A DNA stretch of 64,000 bases. Source: Caballeronia megalochromosomata (GTDB lineage: Bacteria > Pseudomonadota > Gammaproteobacteria > Burkholderiales > Burkholderiaceae). The notes beneath the pieces are model-generated. The model worked only from the letters and a program-made list of their open reading frames with translations, had not been told where the DNA came from and did no database searches. A program made the translations under genes and the position numbers. Positions 9,482 through 18,383 of the stretch are shown here, one piece after another. Numbering within the stretch: position 1 is the stretch's first letter; the number at the start of each line of letters is the position of its first letter. The stretch covers positions 61,696-125,695 of the forward strand of contig LRBF01000264.1 in the NCBI GenBank assembly GCA_001580565.1, given 5' to 3'.

Positions 9482-10957
9482 ATGCGGCGCACTTTCGTCA
9501 GCCTCGCCGCCGCGCTATCGCTCTCCGGCTGCCTGCTCGGCCCGAACTATTCGCGCCAGCCGGTCGAGACGCCGGCGACGTATCGCTTCGCCACGGCCGA
9601 AGTCGCCGATACCGCGAACTCCGAATGGTGGCACCAGTTCCAGGATCCGGTGCTCGATGAGCTGATCTCGACCGCGCTCGCGAACAACAAGGACGTGAAG
9701 ATCGCGGCGGCTCGCGTCGATCAGTTCATGGGCCAGTTCGTCACGACGCGCGCCGCGCTGTTCCCGCAGATATCGGCGGGCGCCTCGGCTGCGCGCCAGC
9801 GCGCTTCGGCGGCGGGGCCGCAGCCGCTCAGCGGTTTCGGGCCGGTCTACAACGACTTCCAGGCGTCGGTGTCGGCGTCGTGGGAACTGGATCTCTTCGG
9901 CCGCAACCGGCGGCTCACCGAGGCCGCGCGCGCGAACCTGCTGTCGAGCGAGGAAGGACGGCGCGCGACGATCCTGTCGCTGGTGGCGTCGGTGGCGTCG
10001 TCGTATCTGAATCTGCGCAGCTTCGACAAGCAGCTCGAAATCGCGAAAGCCACGACGCAGAGCCGCGCCGAATCGGTGCATGTGTTCACCTTGCGTTTCG
10101 AAGGCGGCGAGGTCTCGCAGATGGAACTCGCGCAAAGCCAGTCCGAATACGAAGCCTCGCTCGCGACGATTCCCCAGCTCGAAACGCAGATCGCGCAACA
10201 GGAAGACGCGCTCTCGGTGCTGCTGGGCGCGAATCCGGGACCGATCGTGCGCGGCCGGACGCTCAACGATTTCGTGACACCCGTCGTCCCGGCGGGCCTG
10301 CCTTCCGATCTGCTGGAGCGCCGCCCCGATCTGCTTCAGGCGGAACAGGATCTGATCGCGGCCAATGCGCTCATTGGCGCGGCGCGCGCGCTCTACTTCC
10401 CGCAGATTTCGCTGACCGGGCTCTTCGGCACCGCGAGCGGCCAGTTCTCGTCGCTCTTCACGGGGCCGGCGCGCGTGTGGGCGTTCGCGGGTCAGATCAC
10501 TCAGCCGATCTTCACGGCGGGCAATATCTCGGGCCAGGTACAGTCGGCCGAAGCGCAGCAGCAGGCGGCGTTGCTGACGTACCAGAAGGCGATCCAGGTC
10601 GCCTTTCAGGAAGTCGACGACGCGCTCATCGCGTCGCAGAAACTGCACGAGCAACTCGAAGTGCAGGGCCGCCAGGTCACCGCGCTCGCCACGTATTCGC
10701 GGCTTGCGCGGGCGCGCTACGAAGGCGGCTACACGAGCTATATCGAAGTGCTCGACGCCGAGCGCAGCCTCTTCAACGCCGAACTTTCGCAGGCGCAGAC
10801 ACAGGCCGCCGCGCTCGTGTCGTACGTCACGCTCTACAAGGTGATGGGCGGCGGCTGGGTCGTCGCCGCCGACAAGATGACGACGCAGCAACAGTCGGCG
10901 ACGCCTTCTCCCGATCAGCCCAAACCGGACCAGCCCGCTTCGCAGACAGTGCAATGA
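9482..10957 (+). CDS. Outer-membrane efflux lipoprotein (OprM/NodT family)
   Basis: 491-aa outer-membrane factor that forms the exit duct of the RND pump. Signal peptide and lipobox SLSGCLLGPNY place a lipidated Cys near residue 17. Two OEP repeats follow (about residues 60-250 and 275-470), each with a long helical hairpin; the second contains ERRPDLLQAEQDLIAANA, a hallmark of the family. The start at 9482 begins immediately after the pump's stop codon and gives the canonical short n-region MRRTF. The stop overlaps the pqiA start (ATGA), so expression of pump and Pqi proteins is coupled. The C-terminus is Gln/Pro-rich. Confidence 0.93.
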   Translation: MRRTFVSLAAALSLSGCLLGPNYSRQPVETPATYRFATAEVADTANSEWWHQFQDPVLDELISTALANNKDVKIAAARVDQFMGQFVTTRAALFPQISAGASAARQRASAAGPQPLSGFGPVYNDFQASVSASWELDLFGRNRRLTEAARANLLSSEEGRRATILSLVASVASSYLNLRSFDKQLEIAKATTQSRAESVHVFTLRFEGGEVSQMELAQSQSEYEASLATIPQLETQIAQQEDALSVLLGANPGPIVRGRTLNDFVTPVVPAGLPSDLLERRPDLLQAEQDLIAANALIGAARALYFPQISLTGLFGTASGQFSSLFTGPARVWAFAGQITQPIFTAGNISGQVQSAEAQQQAALLTYQKAIQVAFQEVDDALIASQKLHEQLEVQGRQVTALATYSRLARARYEGGYTSYIEVLDAERSLFNAELSQAQTQAAALVSYVTLYKVMGGGWVVAADKMTTQQQSATPSPDQPKPDQPASQTVQ

Positions 10958-12240
10958 ACACGGTCACCTCCGACGATCGCAACGCGCGCGCGCTGATCGC
11001 GTGCCACGAATGCGATCTGATGCAGCGCGAAAGCGACGTGCCGCCCGGCGGCACGCTGCGCTGCTGCCGCTGCCGCGCCGTGCTCTATCGCCGCCGCGGG
11101 CGCGGTTTCGACCGTGCGCTCGCCTACGCGCTCGCCGCCTGCGTGCTGTGGCTGATCTCGAACGCGTTTCCGATCGTCGGTCTCGCGGTGAACGGCGATC
11201 TCGTCGAGACGACGCTGCTCGGCGCGGTGCGCGTGCTGTATCGCGACGGCATGTGGCCGCTCGCCGGACTCATCTTCATCACGACGATTGCGATGCCCGC
11301 CGTGCAGGCGCTCGGCATGGTGTGGCTGCTGCTGCCGCTTTGTCTGGGCCGCAGTCCGTGGCGCGCCGACGCCGTATTCCGGCTGCTGCGCGTCGCGCGC
11401 AACTGGGGCATGACCGAAGTGCTGATGCTCGGCCTGCTCGTCGCGGTCGTGAAGCTCGCGCATATCGCGTCGGTGGTCACGGGACCGGCGCTGTGGTCGC
11501 TCGCCGCGCTGATGCTGCTGCTCGTCGCGGCGAGTTCCTCATTCGACGAACGCGCGATGTGGATGCGCATCGAAGGCGCGCCGCCCGGCATGCCCGCCGA
11601 CACGCCGCTTCACGGGCGCACGGCGGCGGCAAGCGGCATCTGCGTCTGTCACGATTGCGGGCTCTCCACGCGCGGCACGCGGCGTCATGACCATCTGTGC
11701 TGCCCGCGCTGCGGCGCGCACCTGCATCTGCGCAAGCCCGCGAGCCTGTCACGCACGTGGGCGTACCTGATCGCCGCGGCGGTTCTCTACATCCCCGCGA
11801 ACCTGCTGCCCGTCATGAACACGAGCTCGCTCTTCGGCGCGCAGAAGGACACGATCATGAGCGGCGTCGCGTACCTGTGGCATTCGGGATCGTGGCCGCT
11901 CGCGATCATCGTGTTCATCGCGAGCATCGCGGTGCCGATGCTCAAGATTCTCGCAATCGGCTATCTCGCCGCGACCGCGAATCTGCGCATGACGCAGCAG
12001 AGCACGCAGCGCGCGATTATCTACCGCATCGTCGAGCTGGTGGGCCGCTGGTCGATGCTCGATATCTACGTGATCGCCGTGCTCGTCGCGCTCGTGCAGT
12101 TCAGCGCGATGGCGACGATCGAGGCCGGTCCGGCGGCGATCGCATTCGGCGCGGTCGTCGTGCTGACGATGTTCGCGGCGATGTCGTTCGATCCGCGCCT
12201 CATCTGGGACCCGGCGCCACCTCGGGAAGAACGACAATGA
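10954..12240 (+). CDS. pqiA: Paraquat-inducible protein A, inner-membrane subunit (PqiA)
   Basis: 428-aa integral membrane protein with two tandem PqiA domains. Each begins with a cytoplasmic Cys-rich knuckle: CHECDLMQ plus CCRCRAVLY (about residues 14-45), and CVCHDCGLSTRG plus CCPRCGAHLH (about 229-262). Four hydrophobic helices follow each knuckle (AACVLWLISNAFPIVGLAVN; AAAVLYIPANLLPVMNTSSL). In Escherichia coli PqiA partners PqiB and PqiC in moving lipid between inner and outer membrane and is induced by superoxide generators. The start is fixed by the 4-nt ATGA overlap with the outer-membrane factor, and its own stop overlaps pqiB in the same way. Location downstream of a drug pump in one operon is unusual. 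Confidence 0.92.
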   Translation: MNTVTSDDRNARALIACHECDLMQRESDVPPGGTLRCCRCRAVLYRRRGRGFDRALAYALAACVLWLISNAFPIVGLAVNGDLVETTLLGAVRVLYRDGMWPLAGLIFITTIAMPAVQALGMVWLLLPLCLGRSPWRADAVFRLLRVARNWGMTEVLMLGLLVAVVKLAHIASVVTGPALWSLAALMLLLVAASSSFDERAMWMRIEGAPPGMPADTPLHGRTAAASGICVCHDCGLSTRGTRRHDHLCCPRCGAHLHLRKPASLSRTWAYLIAAAVLYIPANLLPVMNTSSLFGAQKDTIMSGVAYLWHSGSWPLAIIVFIASIAVPMLKILAIGYLAATANLRMTQQSTQRAIIYRIVELVGRWSMLDIYVIAVLVALVQFSAMATIEAGPAAIAFGAVVVLTMFAAMSFDPRLIWDPAPPREERQ

Positions 12241-13838
12241 ACACGCCCGGCGATATCCCCGACGCGGAAGTCGCGCCCAAAAAGCGCTGGCGCATTCCCT
12301 GGGTGTGGGTCGTGCCGGCCATCGCGGTGGTCGTCGGCATCTGGCTCGCCGCGAAAGCCGTGCTCGAACAGGGCCCGACCGTCACGATCACTTTCAAGAC
12401 CGGCGAAGGCATCGAAGCCGGCAAGACGAAGATCAAGTTCAAGGACGTGGACATCGGCCTCGTGAAATCGGTCGCGCTGTCCAAGGATTACAAGCACGTG
12501 GTCGCCACGGCCGAGCTGACGCGCGACGCGACCAACATGCTCGTCGATGACACACGCTTCTGGGTCGTGCGACCGCGCGTGGCGGGCGGCTCGGTATCGG
12601 GCATCGGCACCTTGCTGTCGGGCGCGTATATCGGCATGGATATCGGGCGCGCGAAGCAGGACCGGCGCGATTACACCGGCCTCGAAACGCCGCCGGTCTT
12701 CGCGAGCGACGTGCCCGGGCGGCAGTTCGTGCTGAAGGCGACGGATCTCGGGTCGGTCGATATCGGCACGCCGGTCTATTTCCGCCGCCTGCAGGTCGGC
12801 CAGGTGACCTCTTTCGAACTCAACAAGGACGGCAGCGGCGTCACGCTGCATGTCTTCGTCAACGCGCCCTACGACCGCTACGTCAACGCGGATTCGCGCT
12901 TCTGGCAGGCGGGCGGCATCGACGTGACGCTCGGCACCGACGGGCTCAAGGTCAACACGCAATCGCTCGTCTCGATCCTGATCGGCGGGCTCGCGTTCGA
13001 GACGCCGGCCGTGTCGCTGAGCTGGTCGGAAGCGCCGCCCGACACGACCTTCAACCTGTTTCCGACGCGCGCCGAAGCGCTGCGCGTGCAGGAACGCATC
13101 GTCGACACCTATGTGTTCGACTTCGAAGGCTCGGTGCGCGGCCTCGCCGTGGGCGCGCCGGTGGAATTCCGCGGCATCCAGATCGGCGAGGTCGCGGCCA
13201 TCAACACGCGCTTCGATCCGGTCACGAAGCGCATCAGCATACCGGTCGAAATCAGGCTCTATCCGGAGCGCTTCACGTCGCGCTTCGCGGTCGAGCCGAA
13301 GGGCGGCCGAGTGGTGTCCGACCGGCGCGCGCTCGCGGATGTGCTCGTCTCGCGCGGCCTGCGCGGGCAGTTGCGCACGGGCAGCCTGCTCACCGGCCAG
13401 TTGTACATCTCGCTCGATTTCTTTCCGACCGCGAAGAAGGCGAGCATCGACTGGAGCCGCACGCCGCCCGAATTGCCGACGACGCCGAGCGGCCTCGAAT
13501 CGCTGCAGGATTCGATGAACCGCATCATGACGCGCATCGACAAGCTGCCGATCGAGGAACTCACCGCGAACGCGCGGCAGACGCTCAACAGCACGACGGC
13601 GCTGATGCAGGGTCTCAACGGCCAGGTCGTGCCGCAAGCGGTGAGCACGCTCGCCGCCGCGCGCGCCGCGCTCGAAGCGGCGCATTCCACGCTCATGCCG
13701 GATTCCGGCCTGCAGCAGGACACCGCCGAAGCGGTCCGCGAACTGACGCGCACGGCGGCCTCGTTCCGCAGTCTCGCGGATTATCTGCAGCAGCATCCGG
13801 AAGCGTTGCTGCGCGGCAAGCCGGAGGACAAGAAGTGA
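12237..13838 (+). CDS. pqiB: MCE-domain lipid-transport protein PqiB
   Basis: 533-aa periplasm-spanning protein anchored by one N-terminal helix (WVWVVPAIAVVVGIWLAAKA, about residues 20-42). Three MCE domains follow, with starts at about residues 48 (TVTITFKTGEGIEAG), 163 (VLKATDLGSVDIGTPVYF) and 296 (FDFEGSVRGLAVGAPVEF). A C-terminal helical segment (about 420-525) probably builds the needle seen in PqiB hexamers. The length and three-MCE layout match E. coli PqiB (YebT has seven). The start overlaps the pqiA stop by ATGA and the stop overlaps pqiC by ATGA. The protein forms a lipid tunnel from PqiA to the outer-membrane lipoprotein PqiC. Confidence 0.93.
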   Translation: MNTPGDIPDAEVAPKKRWRIPWVWVVPAIAVVVGIWLAAKAVLEQGPTVTITFKTGEGIEAGKTKIKFKDVDIGLVKSVALSKDYKHVVATAELTRDATNMLVDDTRFWVVRPRVAGGSVSGIGTLLSGAYIGMDIGRAKQDRRDYTGLETPPVFASDVPGRQFVLKATDLGSVDIGTPVYFRRLQVGQVTSFELNKDGSGVTLHVFVNAPYDRYVNADSRFWQAGGIDVTLGTDGLKVNTQSLVSILIGGLAFETPAVSLSWSEAPPDTTFNLFPTRAEALRVQERIVDTYVFDFEGSVRGLAVGAPVEFRGIQIGEVAAINTRFDPVTKRISIPVEIRLYPERFTSRFAVEPKGGRVVSDRRALADVLVSRGLRGQLRTGSLLTGQLYISLDFFPTAKKASIDWSRTPPELPTTPSGLESLQDSMNRIMTRIDKLPIEELTANARQTLNSTTALMQGLNGQVVPQAVSTLAAARAALEAAHSTLMPDSGLQQDTAEAVRELTRTAASFRSLADYLQQHPEALLRGKPEDKK

Positions 13839-14422
13839 TGCGGCCCGCTCTCGTGTCTTTCCTTCTCGTCACGGCGATGCTCGCCGGATGCAGTTCGCCG
13901 CCCGCGAGCTTCTACCACCTGAGCGCCGATCCCTCGCTCACCGCCGCGACCACACGCGCGAGCTCGCAGCCCGTCATCGTCGGACCGGTGACGGTGCCCG
14001 ATCTCGTCGACCGACCGCAGATCGTCACGCGCAGCACGAACAACCAGGTCGCGTTCAACGAATACGCGCGCTGGGGTGAGCCGCTCAAGAGCAGCATCGC
14101 GGATGCCATCGCCGGCGATCTTGCGTTATTGCTCGGCTCCGATCGCGTGGCGCCCGCATCGCGTTCGATTGCGGATGCGCAGGCGTGGCGCGTGCGCGTC
14201 GATATCCAGCAGTTCGAATCCGTTCCCGGCGATGCCGTCGCGATCGACGCGCAGTGGTCCGTGCGCCGTTTCGGCGACGACAACGCGCTCACCGGCCGTT
14301 CGCTCGTGCGCGAACCCGTTACCGGCAGTGACTGGGATGCGCTCGTGGCCGCGCACAGCCGCGCGCTCGCGAGCGTGAGCCGCGACATCGCGAATGCCAT
14401 CGCCCGCAATCCTTCGCCTTGA
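13835..14422 (+). CDS. pqiC: PqiC outer-membrane lipoprotein (ABC-type transport auxiliary, DUF330)
   Basis: 195-aa lipoprotein with lipobox TAMLAGC (Cys about residue 18) and the motif SFYHLSADPSL that begins the DUF330/PqiC domain. Inside the domain, VIVGPVTVPDLVDRPQIVTR and the segment NEYARWGEPLKSSIADAIAG are characteristic. The family member in E. coli is the outer-membrane docking partner of the PqiB tube. It is the last gene of the efflux-pqi operon; its stop lies 5 nt from the convergent stop of the unknown gene at 14428, with no obvious hairpin between them. Confidence 0.9.
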   Translation: MMRPALVSFLLVTAMLAGCSSPPASFYHLSADPSLTAATTRASSQPVIVGPVTVPDLVDRPQIVTRSTNNQVAFNEYARWGEPLKSSIADAIAGDLALLLGSDRVAPASRSIADAQAWRVRVDIQQFESVPGDAVAIDAQWSVRRFGDDNALTGRSLVREPVTGSDWDALVAAHSRALASVSRDIANAIARNPSP

Positions 14423-14427
14423 CGCGC

Positions 14428-15435
14428 TTACAAGGCCCAGTGTTCCGCGCCATCGAGCGTGGTGCCTGCGGGCGGCATGTCGCGCCGCGCGATGCGCACG
14501 ATCTCGACCGCGCGCGTCTGCGGCGGCTGCGTCGGAAGGTGCGCGAGTTCGATCGCGATGTCCGCATGAGGTTCGTCGCAGCCGGCTTCCATAAGCAGGT
14601 TCATCTGATTCAGGCACAGCTCGCGATGCGTGAGTGAGATGAGCGCGGCCGGTTCCGCGAGCAGATCGACGATCGTCTGAAGCTGCGTCTCGATGGCATC
14701 GGCGAGCGAGCCCAGTGCGGCAAGCGCGGCTTCGTTTTCCTCGAAGTCGCGCTGAAGCCGCGTGGCGTCGCCCGACAGATCGGTGGAAGCGATCAGGCTG
14801 CTCATGCCGGCGCCGCGCCGGCCGAGCATGTGCATGCGCGCGGTCAGCAGCGCGCGATGTTCCTGCAGGGCGTCGCGCCGCGCTTCCTGATTCGCGACGC
14901 GCGACATCGCCTCGAGCGCGAACTGCTCGACGATCCGCTGCACGAGTTCCTGCCTGAGCGCTTCGTCCGTCGCGCTGCAAAAGCGCATGCGCTTGTCGTC
15001 GAAGCTCACCGCCGTGCGCGCGACATCCGTGCGCATCGCGCCGTTCTCGACGGCCGAGACGAGCACGCGCCGCTCGGCGAGCGTCGCGCCCAGCACCGCG
15101 AAGGCGTAGTCGGCGGCGATATTCCCGTCGAACCACTCGCGCACGTCGTGCGACTCGCCGATGACGCGCGCGATGTCGTCGGGTGTCGCGAACTTCGCGC
15201 GCAGCCACGGGTCGTCGGCCCATGCGCCGGGTGTGGCATCGCGCGGCGCGGGTAGCGTGGCGACGAGTTCATGCGCATGGTCGAGCGTCTTGCCGATGAC
15301 CGACGTGATCCGCGACTCGTAACGATTCGCGAGCTTCACCTGAGGCGCGACCGAGACGATGCGATCGAGCGCCTGACGGACGTCTTCGCGCGAGGTGTTG
15401 TCCTCGCGCCTGAATAGCCAGTTGAACATGCTCAT
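14428..15435 (-). CDS. Uncharacterised helical protein, last gene of the DUF3141-pta-ackA-fabI operon
   Basis: 335-aa protein I do not recognise. It begins MSMFNWLFRRED, has no signal peptide or membrane segment, and is predicted mostly helical. Heptad-like stretches run from about residue 180 to 265 (ALEAMSRVANQEARRDALQE; LQRDFEENEAALAALGSLAD), suggesting a coiled coil. The start is fixed by the ATGA overlap with fabI; a longer frame running to 15696 lies inside fabI and is not real. Translational coupling implies a stoichiometric or regulatory link with the enzymes upstream. No catalytic signature is visible. Possible roles are a scaffold, a granule-associated protein or an unrelated cytosolic factor. 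Confidence 0.75.
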   Translation of the reverse strand: MSMFNWLFRREDNTSREDVRQALDRIVSVAPQVKLANRYESRITSVIGKTLDHAHELVATLPAPRDATPGAWADDPWLRAKFATPDDIARVIGESHDVREWFDGNIAADYAFAVLGATLAERRVLVSAVENGAMRTDVARTAVSFDDKRMRFCSATDEALRQELVQRIVEQFALEAMSRVANQEARRDALQEHRALLTARMHMLGRRGAGMSSLIASTDLSGDATRLQRDFEENEAALAALGSLADAIETQLQTIVDLLAEPAALISLTHRELCLNQMNLLMEAGCDEPHADIAIELAHLPTQPPQTRAVEIVRIARRDMPPAGTTLDGAEHWAL

Positions 15436-16214
15436 CCCATGATGTGCACGCCGCCGTCCACATAGAGCGTTTCGCCCGACAGGCGCCGCGCGAAAGGCGT
15501 CGCGAGAAACCCGCACGTGAAGCCGACGTCCATGATGTCGACCAGCTCGCCGAGCGGCGCGCGCTCCGCGGCTTCGGTCAGCAGCAGGTCGAAGTCCTTG
15601 AGCCCCGATGCCGCGCGCGTCTTGAGCGGACCCGGGGAGATCGCATGCACGCGAATGCCCTGCGGGCCGAGCTCGTAGGCGAGATAGCGCGCGCACGCTT
15701 CGAGCGCGGCCTTCACCGGTCCCATCACGTTGTAATTGGGCACGACCTTGTTCGCGCCGTGATAGCTCATCGTGAACATCGTGCCGCCGTCTTTCATGAG
15801 CGGCGCCGCGAGCCGCGCCATGCGCACGAACGAATGGCAGGAGATGTCCATCGCCTTCGCGAAGCCGTCCGCCGAGCAGTTCAGCAAGCCGCCCTGCAGG
15901 TCATCCTTCGGTGCCCACGCAATCGAATGCACGAGGATATCGAGCGTGCCCCACTCGCTCGCGATGCGGCCGAAGACCGCGTCGAGCTCATCCTGGCTCG
16001 ACGCGTTGAGCGGCATGAAGATCGGCGCTTCGAGATCCTTCGCGAGCGGCTCGACATACGGCCGCGCCTTCTCGTCCGCGTAGGTGATGGCGAGATCGGC
16101 GCCCAGTTCGCGGAACGCCTTCGCGCAGCCGTAGGCGATCGAATGCTCGTTGGCAATGCCGGTGACGAGCGCCTTCGCGCCCTTCAGCACAGGCTGCGGG
16201 ACATTCAGCGTCAT
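15432..16214 (-). CDS. fabI: Enoyl-[acyl-carrier-protein] reductase FabI
   Basis: 260-aa NADH-dependent short-chain reductase that performs the last step of the fatty-acid elongation cycle. The Rossmann signature is ALVTGIANEHSIAYG; the active-site pattern is Tyr151, Tyr161 and Lys168 in YHGANKVVPNYNVMGPVK, as in FabI (Y-x6-K), rather than a general SDR. The start at 16214 overlaps the ackA stop (ATGA). A longer frame to 16286 lies inside ackA. It may be an accessory paralogue, because housekeeping fabI is usually not in a pta-ackA operon; dedicated use in NADH recycling during oxygen limitation is an inference. Confidence 0.92.
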   Translation of the reverse strand: MTLNVPQPVLKGAKALVTGIANEHSIAYGCAKAFRELGADLAITYADEKARPYVEPLAKDLEAPIFMPLNASSQDELDAVFGRIASEWGTLDILVHSIAWAPKDDLQGGLLNCSADGFAKAMDISCHSFVRMARLAAPLMKDGGTMFTMSYHGANKVVPNYNVMGPVKAALEACARYLAYELGPQGIRVHAISPGPLKTRAASGLKDFDLLLTEAAERAPLGELVDIMDVGFTCGFLATPFARRLSGETLYVDGGVHIMG

Positions 16215-17401
16215 GCGGATGCTCCTTCGATCAGCGCCAGCGCATGACGCGCGATCATCAGTTCCTCGTTGGTCGGAATCACCCACGCGCTCACCTTGCC
16301 CGACGCCTTGCTGATCCGCGGACCACCGCTCTCGTTGGCTTCAACGTCGAGTTCGATGCCCCACCACGCCACCTGCTCGCACACGCGCTGGCGTATCTCT
16401 TTCGAATGCTCGCCGATGCCCGCCGTGAACACGACAGCATCGAGCCCTTGCAGCGCGGCGCTCATCGAACCGAGCTCGCGGGCGATGCGATACACATAAA
16501 GGTCGATGGCGAAGCGCGCGCGTTCGTCGCTGCTCGCGAGGAGCGCGCGCATGTCGCCCGAGATACCCGATACGCCCAGCAAGCCCGAGCCGCGATACAG
16601 CAGGTCTTCGATCTCGCGCGCGTTCATGCCGAGTTCGTCGAGCAGATACAGGATCACGCCCGGATCGAGATTGCCGCAACGCGTGCCCATCATGAGGCCG
16701 TCGACGGCGGTGAAGCCCATCGTGCTCGCGACGCTCTTGCCCGCGTGCATCGCGCACAGGCTCGCGCCGTTGCCCAGATGCGCGACGACCGTGCGCCCGC
16801 TCGCCGCTTCGGGTGCGATGTCCGGCAGCGCGCTCGCGATGTATTCGTACGAGAGACCATGAAAGCCGTAGCGTCGCACGCCGTTCTTCGTGATCGATTC
16901 AGGCAGCGCGAACGCCTGCGCGAGCGGCGCCTGGGTCGCGTGAAACGCCGTATCGAAGCAGGCGACTTGCGGCAGACCCGGATTGCGCTCGGCGATGATG
17001 CGGATCGGCTTGATATTGTGCGGCTGATGCAGGGGCGCGAGCGGCGTGAGCTTGTCGAGTTCGTCGAGCACTTGCGGGGTCGTCAGCACAGGCTTCGTGA
17101 AATTCGCGCCGCCATGCACCACGCGATGCCCCACGCCGATCAGATGATGCCCCGCGCCATGTCCGCGCAGAAACGCGCCGAGATGCGCGATGGCGTCGGC
17201 ATGTTCGAGCCTGACGCCGTCGCCCCATGCATGCTCGCCGGTCTTTTCGCCGTTCGCATTGAACGCGACGAAATGCGGCGAGCTGAAGAGCCCCTCCACT
17301 TGCCCGTGCGTGACAAGCGAAAATGCCTTGCCGTGCACGTCGAACGCGCTGAACTTGATGCTCGACGAACCCGCGTTGAGAACCAGGATGACGTCGGCCA
17401 T
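16211..17401 (-). CDS. ackA: Acetate/propionate family kinase (AckA)
   Basis: 396-aa cytosolic acyl-phosphate kinase producing ATP from acetyl phosphate (or propionyl/butyryl phosphate). Family signatures are present: LVLNAGSSSIKFSAFD at the N-terminus, HRVVHGG, CFDTAFHATQAP, the HLGNGASLCAMHAGKSVAST segment and FTAGIGEHS near residue 320. The length is typical. The start lies 4 nt past the phosphotransacylase stop, and the stop overlaps fabI. With the gene upstream it forms an acyl-CoA to acyl-phosphate to ATP route, the classic substrate-level phosphorylation pair. Confidence 0.94.
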   Translation of the reverse strand: MADVILVLNAGSSSIKFSAFDVHGKAFSLVTHGQVEGLFSSPHFVAFNANGEKTGEHAWGDGVRLEHADAIAHLGAFLRGHGAGHHLIGVGHRVVHGGANFTKPVLTTPQVLDELDKLTPLAPLHQPHNIKPIRIIAERNPGLPQVACFDTAFHATQAPLAQAFALPESITKNGVRRYGFHGLSYEYIASALPDIAPEAASGRTVVAHLGNGASLCAMHAGKSVASTMGFTAVDGLMMGTRCGNLDPGVILYLLDELGMNAREIEDLLYRGSGLLGVSGISGDMRALLASSDERARFAIDLYVYRIARELGSMSAALQGLDAVVFTAGIGEHSKEIRQRVCEQVAWWGIELDVEANESGGPRISKASGKVSAWVIPTNEELMIARHALALIEGASA

Positions 17402-17405
17402 GGGG

Positions 17406-18344
17406 TCACCCCGCCACCAGGGTTTCTTCGCGACGCTTCGCCGCCACGAGCGCGGCGATGGCGCACGACGCGAGCCGCGATTGCAGCGAATCGGCGCGGC
17501 TCGTCAGGATGATCGGCACGCGCGCGCCGAGCACGATGCCCGCCGCGTCCGCGCCCGCGAGAAACGACAGGCTCTTCGCGAGCATGTTGCCCGCTTCGAG
17601 GTCCGGCACGATCAGCACGTTCGCGCGGCCCGCGACGGGCGAGTCGATCTTCTTCGTCTGCGCCGCTTCGAGATCGATGGCGTTGTCGAGCGCGAGCGGC
17701 CCGTCGACGAGCGCGCCCGTGATCTGATGGCGGTCCACCATCTTGCACAGCGCGGCGGCCTCCAGCGTCGAGGGCACTTTCGGATTCACCGTTTCCATCG
17801 CCGAAAGGATCGCGACGCGCACCTGTTCGAAGCGCAGCGCATGGCCGAGATCGATGGCGTTCTGCAGAATGTCGACCTTGTCGGCGAGCGTCGGCAGGAT
17901 GTTGATCGCGGCGTCGCTGATGATGAGCACGTTCTCATGGCCCGGCACGTCCATGATGAAACAGTGCGACACGCGCCGTTGCGTGCGCAGACCACCTTCG
18001 CGTCTGACGACGGCGGCCATGACTTCGTCGGTGTGCAGGCTGCCTTTCATGAGCGCTTCGGCCTTCGCCTCGCGCACCAGTTCCACGGCCTTTTCCGCCG
18101 CCGCGTGACTGTGCGGCGCATCGATAATCGGAAGGCCCGCGATGTTCAGCTCGCATTCCTCCGCGACCTCGCGGATGCGCTCGCGCGGCCCGACGAGAAG
18201 CGGCGAGATCAGGCCCATCTCGTGCGCCTTCACCGCGCTTTCGAGCGATGTCCGGTCGCAGGGATGCGCCACCGCCACCGCGAGCGGCGGCAGGGCCCGG
18301 CAAACCTCGATGAGCCGTTCGTACTTCTCGTGCGTATGAACCAT
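17406..18344 (-). CDS. pta: Phosphate acyltransferase (Pta/Ptb family)
   Basis: 312-aa phosphotransacylase exchanging CoA for phosphate on short-chain acyl-CoA. It has only the PTA_PTB catalytic domain; the MaoC hydratase domain found in some homologues is absent. Typical segments are GLISPLLVGPRERIREVAEE near residue 45 and VLIVPDLEAGNMLAKSLSFL near 240. The ATG at 18344 is preceded by GGGAGG. It lies 39 nt after DUF3141 and 4 nt before ackA. It could act on acetyl-CoA or butyryl-CoA; the short length and single domain do not settle this, so the symbol is provisional. Confidence 0.87.
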   Translation of the reverse strand: MVHTHEKYERLIEVCRALPPLAVAVAHPCDRTSLESAVKAHEMGLISPLLVGPRERIREVAEECELNIAGLPIIDAPHSHAAAEKAVELVREAKAEALMKGSLHTDEVMAAVVRREGGLRTQRRVSHCFIMDVPGHENVLIISDAAINILPTLADKVDILQNAIDLGHALRFEQVRVAILSAMETVNPKVPSTLEAAALCKMVDRHQITGALVDGPLALDNAIDLEAAQTKKIDSPVAGRANVLIVPDLEAGNMLAKSLSFLAGADAAGIVLGARVPIILTSRADSLQSRLASCAIAALVAAKRREETLVAG

Positions 18345-18383
18345 ATCGCCTCCCGTGTGAACGTGAGATGCGCCGCCGACGCC

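Noticed and set aside
7138..9492. 784-residue open frame on the minus strand opposite the RND pump
   Set aside because: Composition is Arg/His/Asp-rich without domains, no ribosome site, and the plus strand encodes a canonical pump; it is a high-GC shadow.
15436..15696. 87-residue N-terminal extension of the unknown helical protein
   Set aside because: Lies wholly inside fabI in another frame; the ATGA overlap at 15432-15435 gives a normal start.
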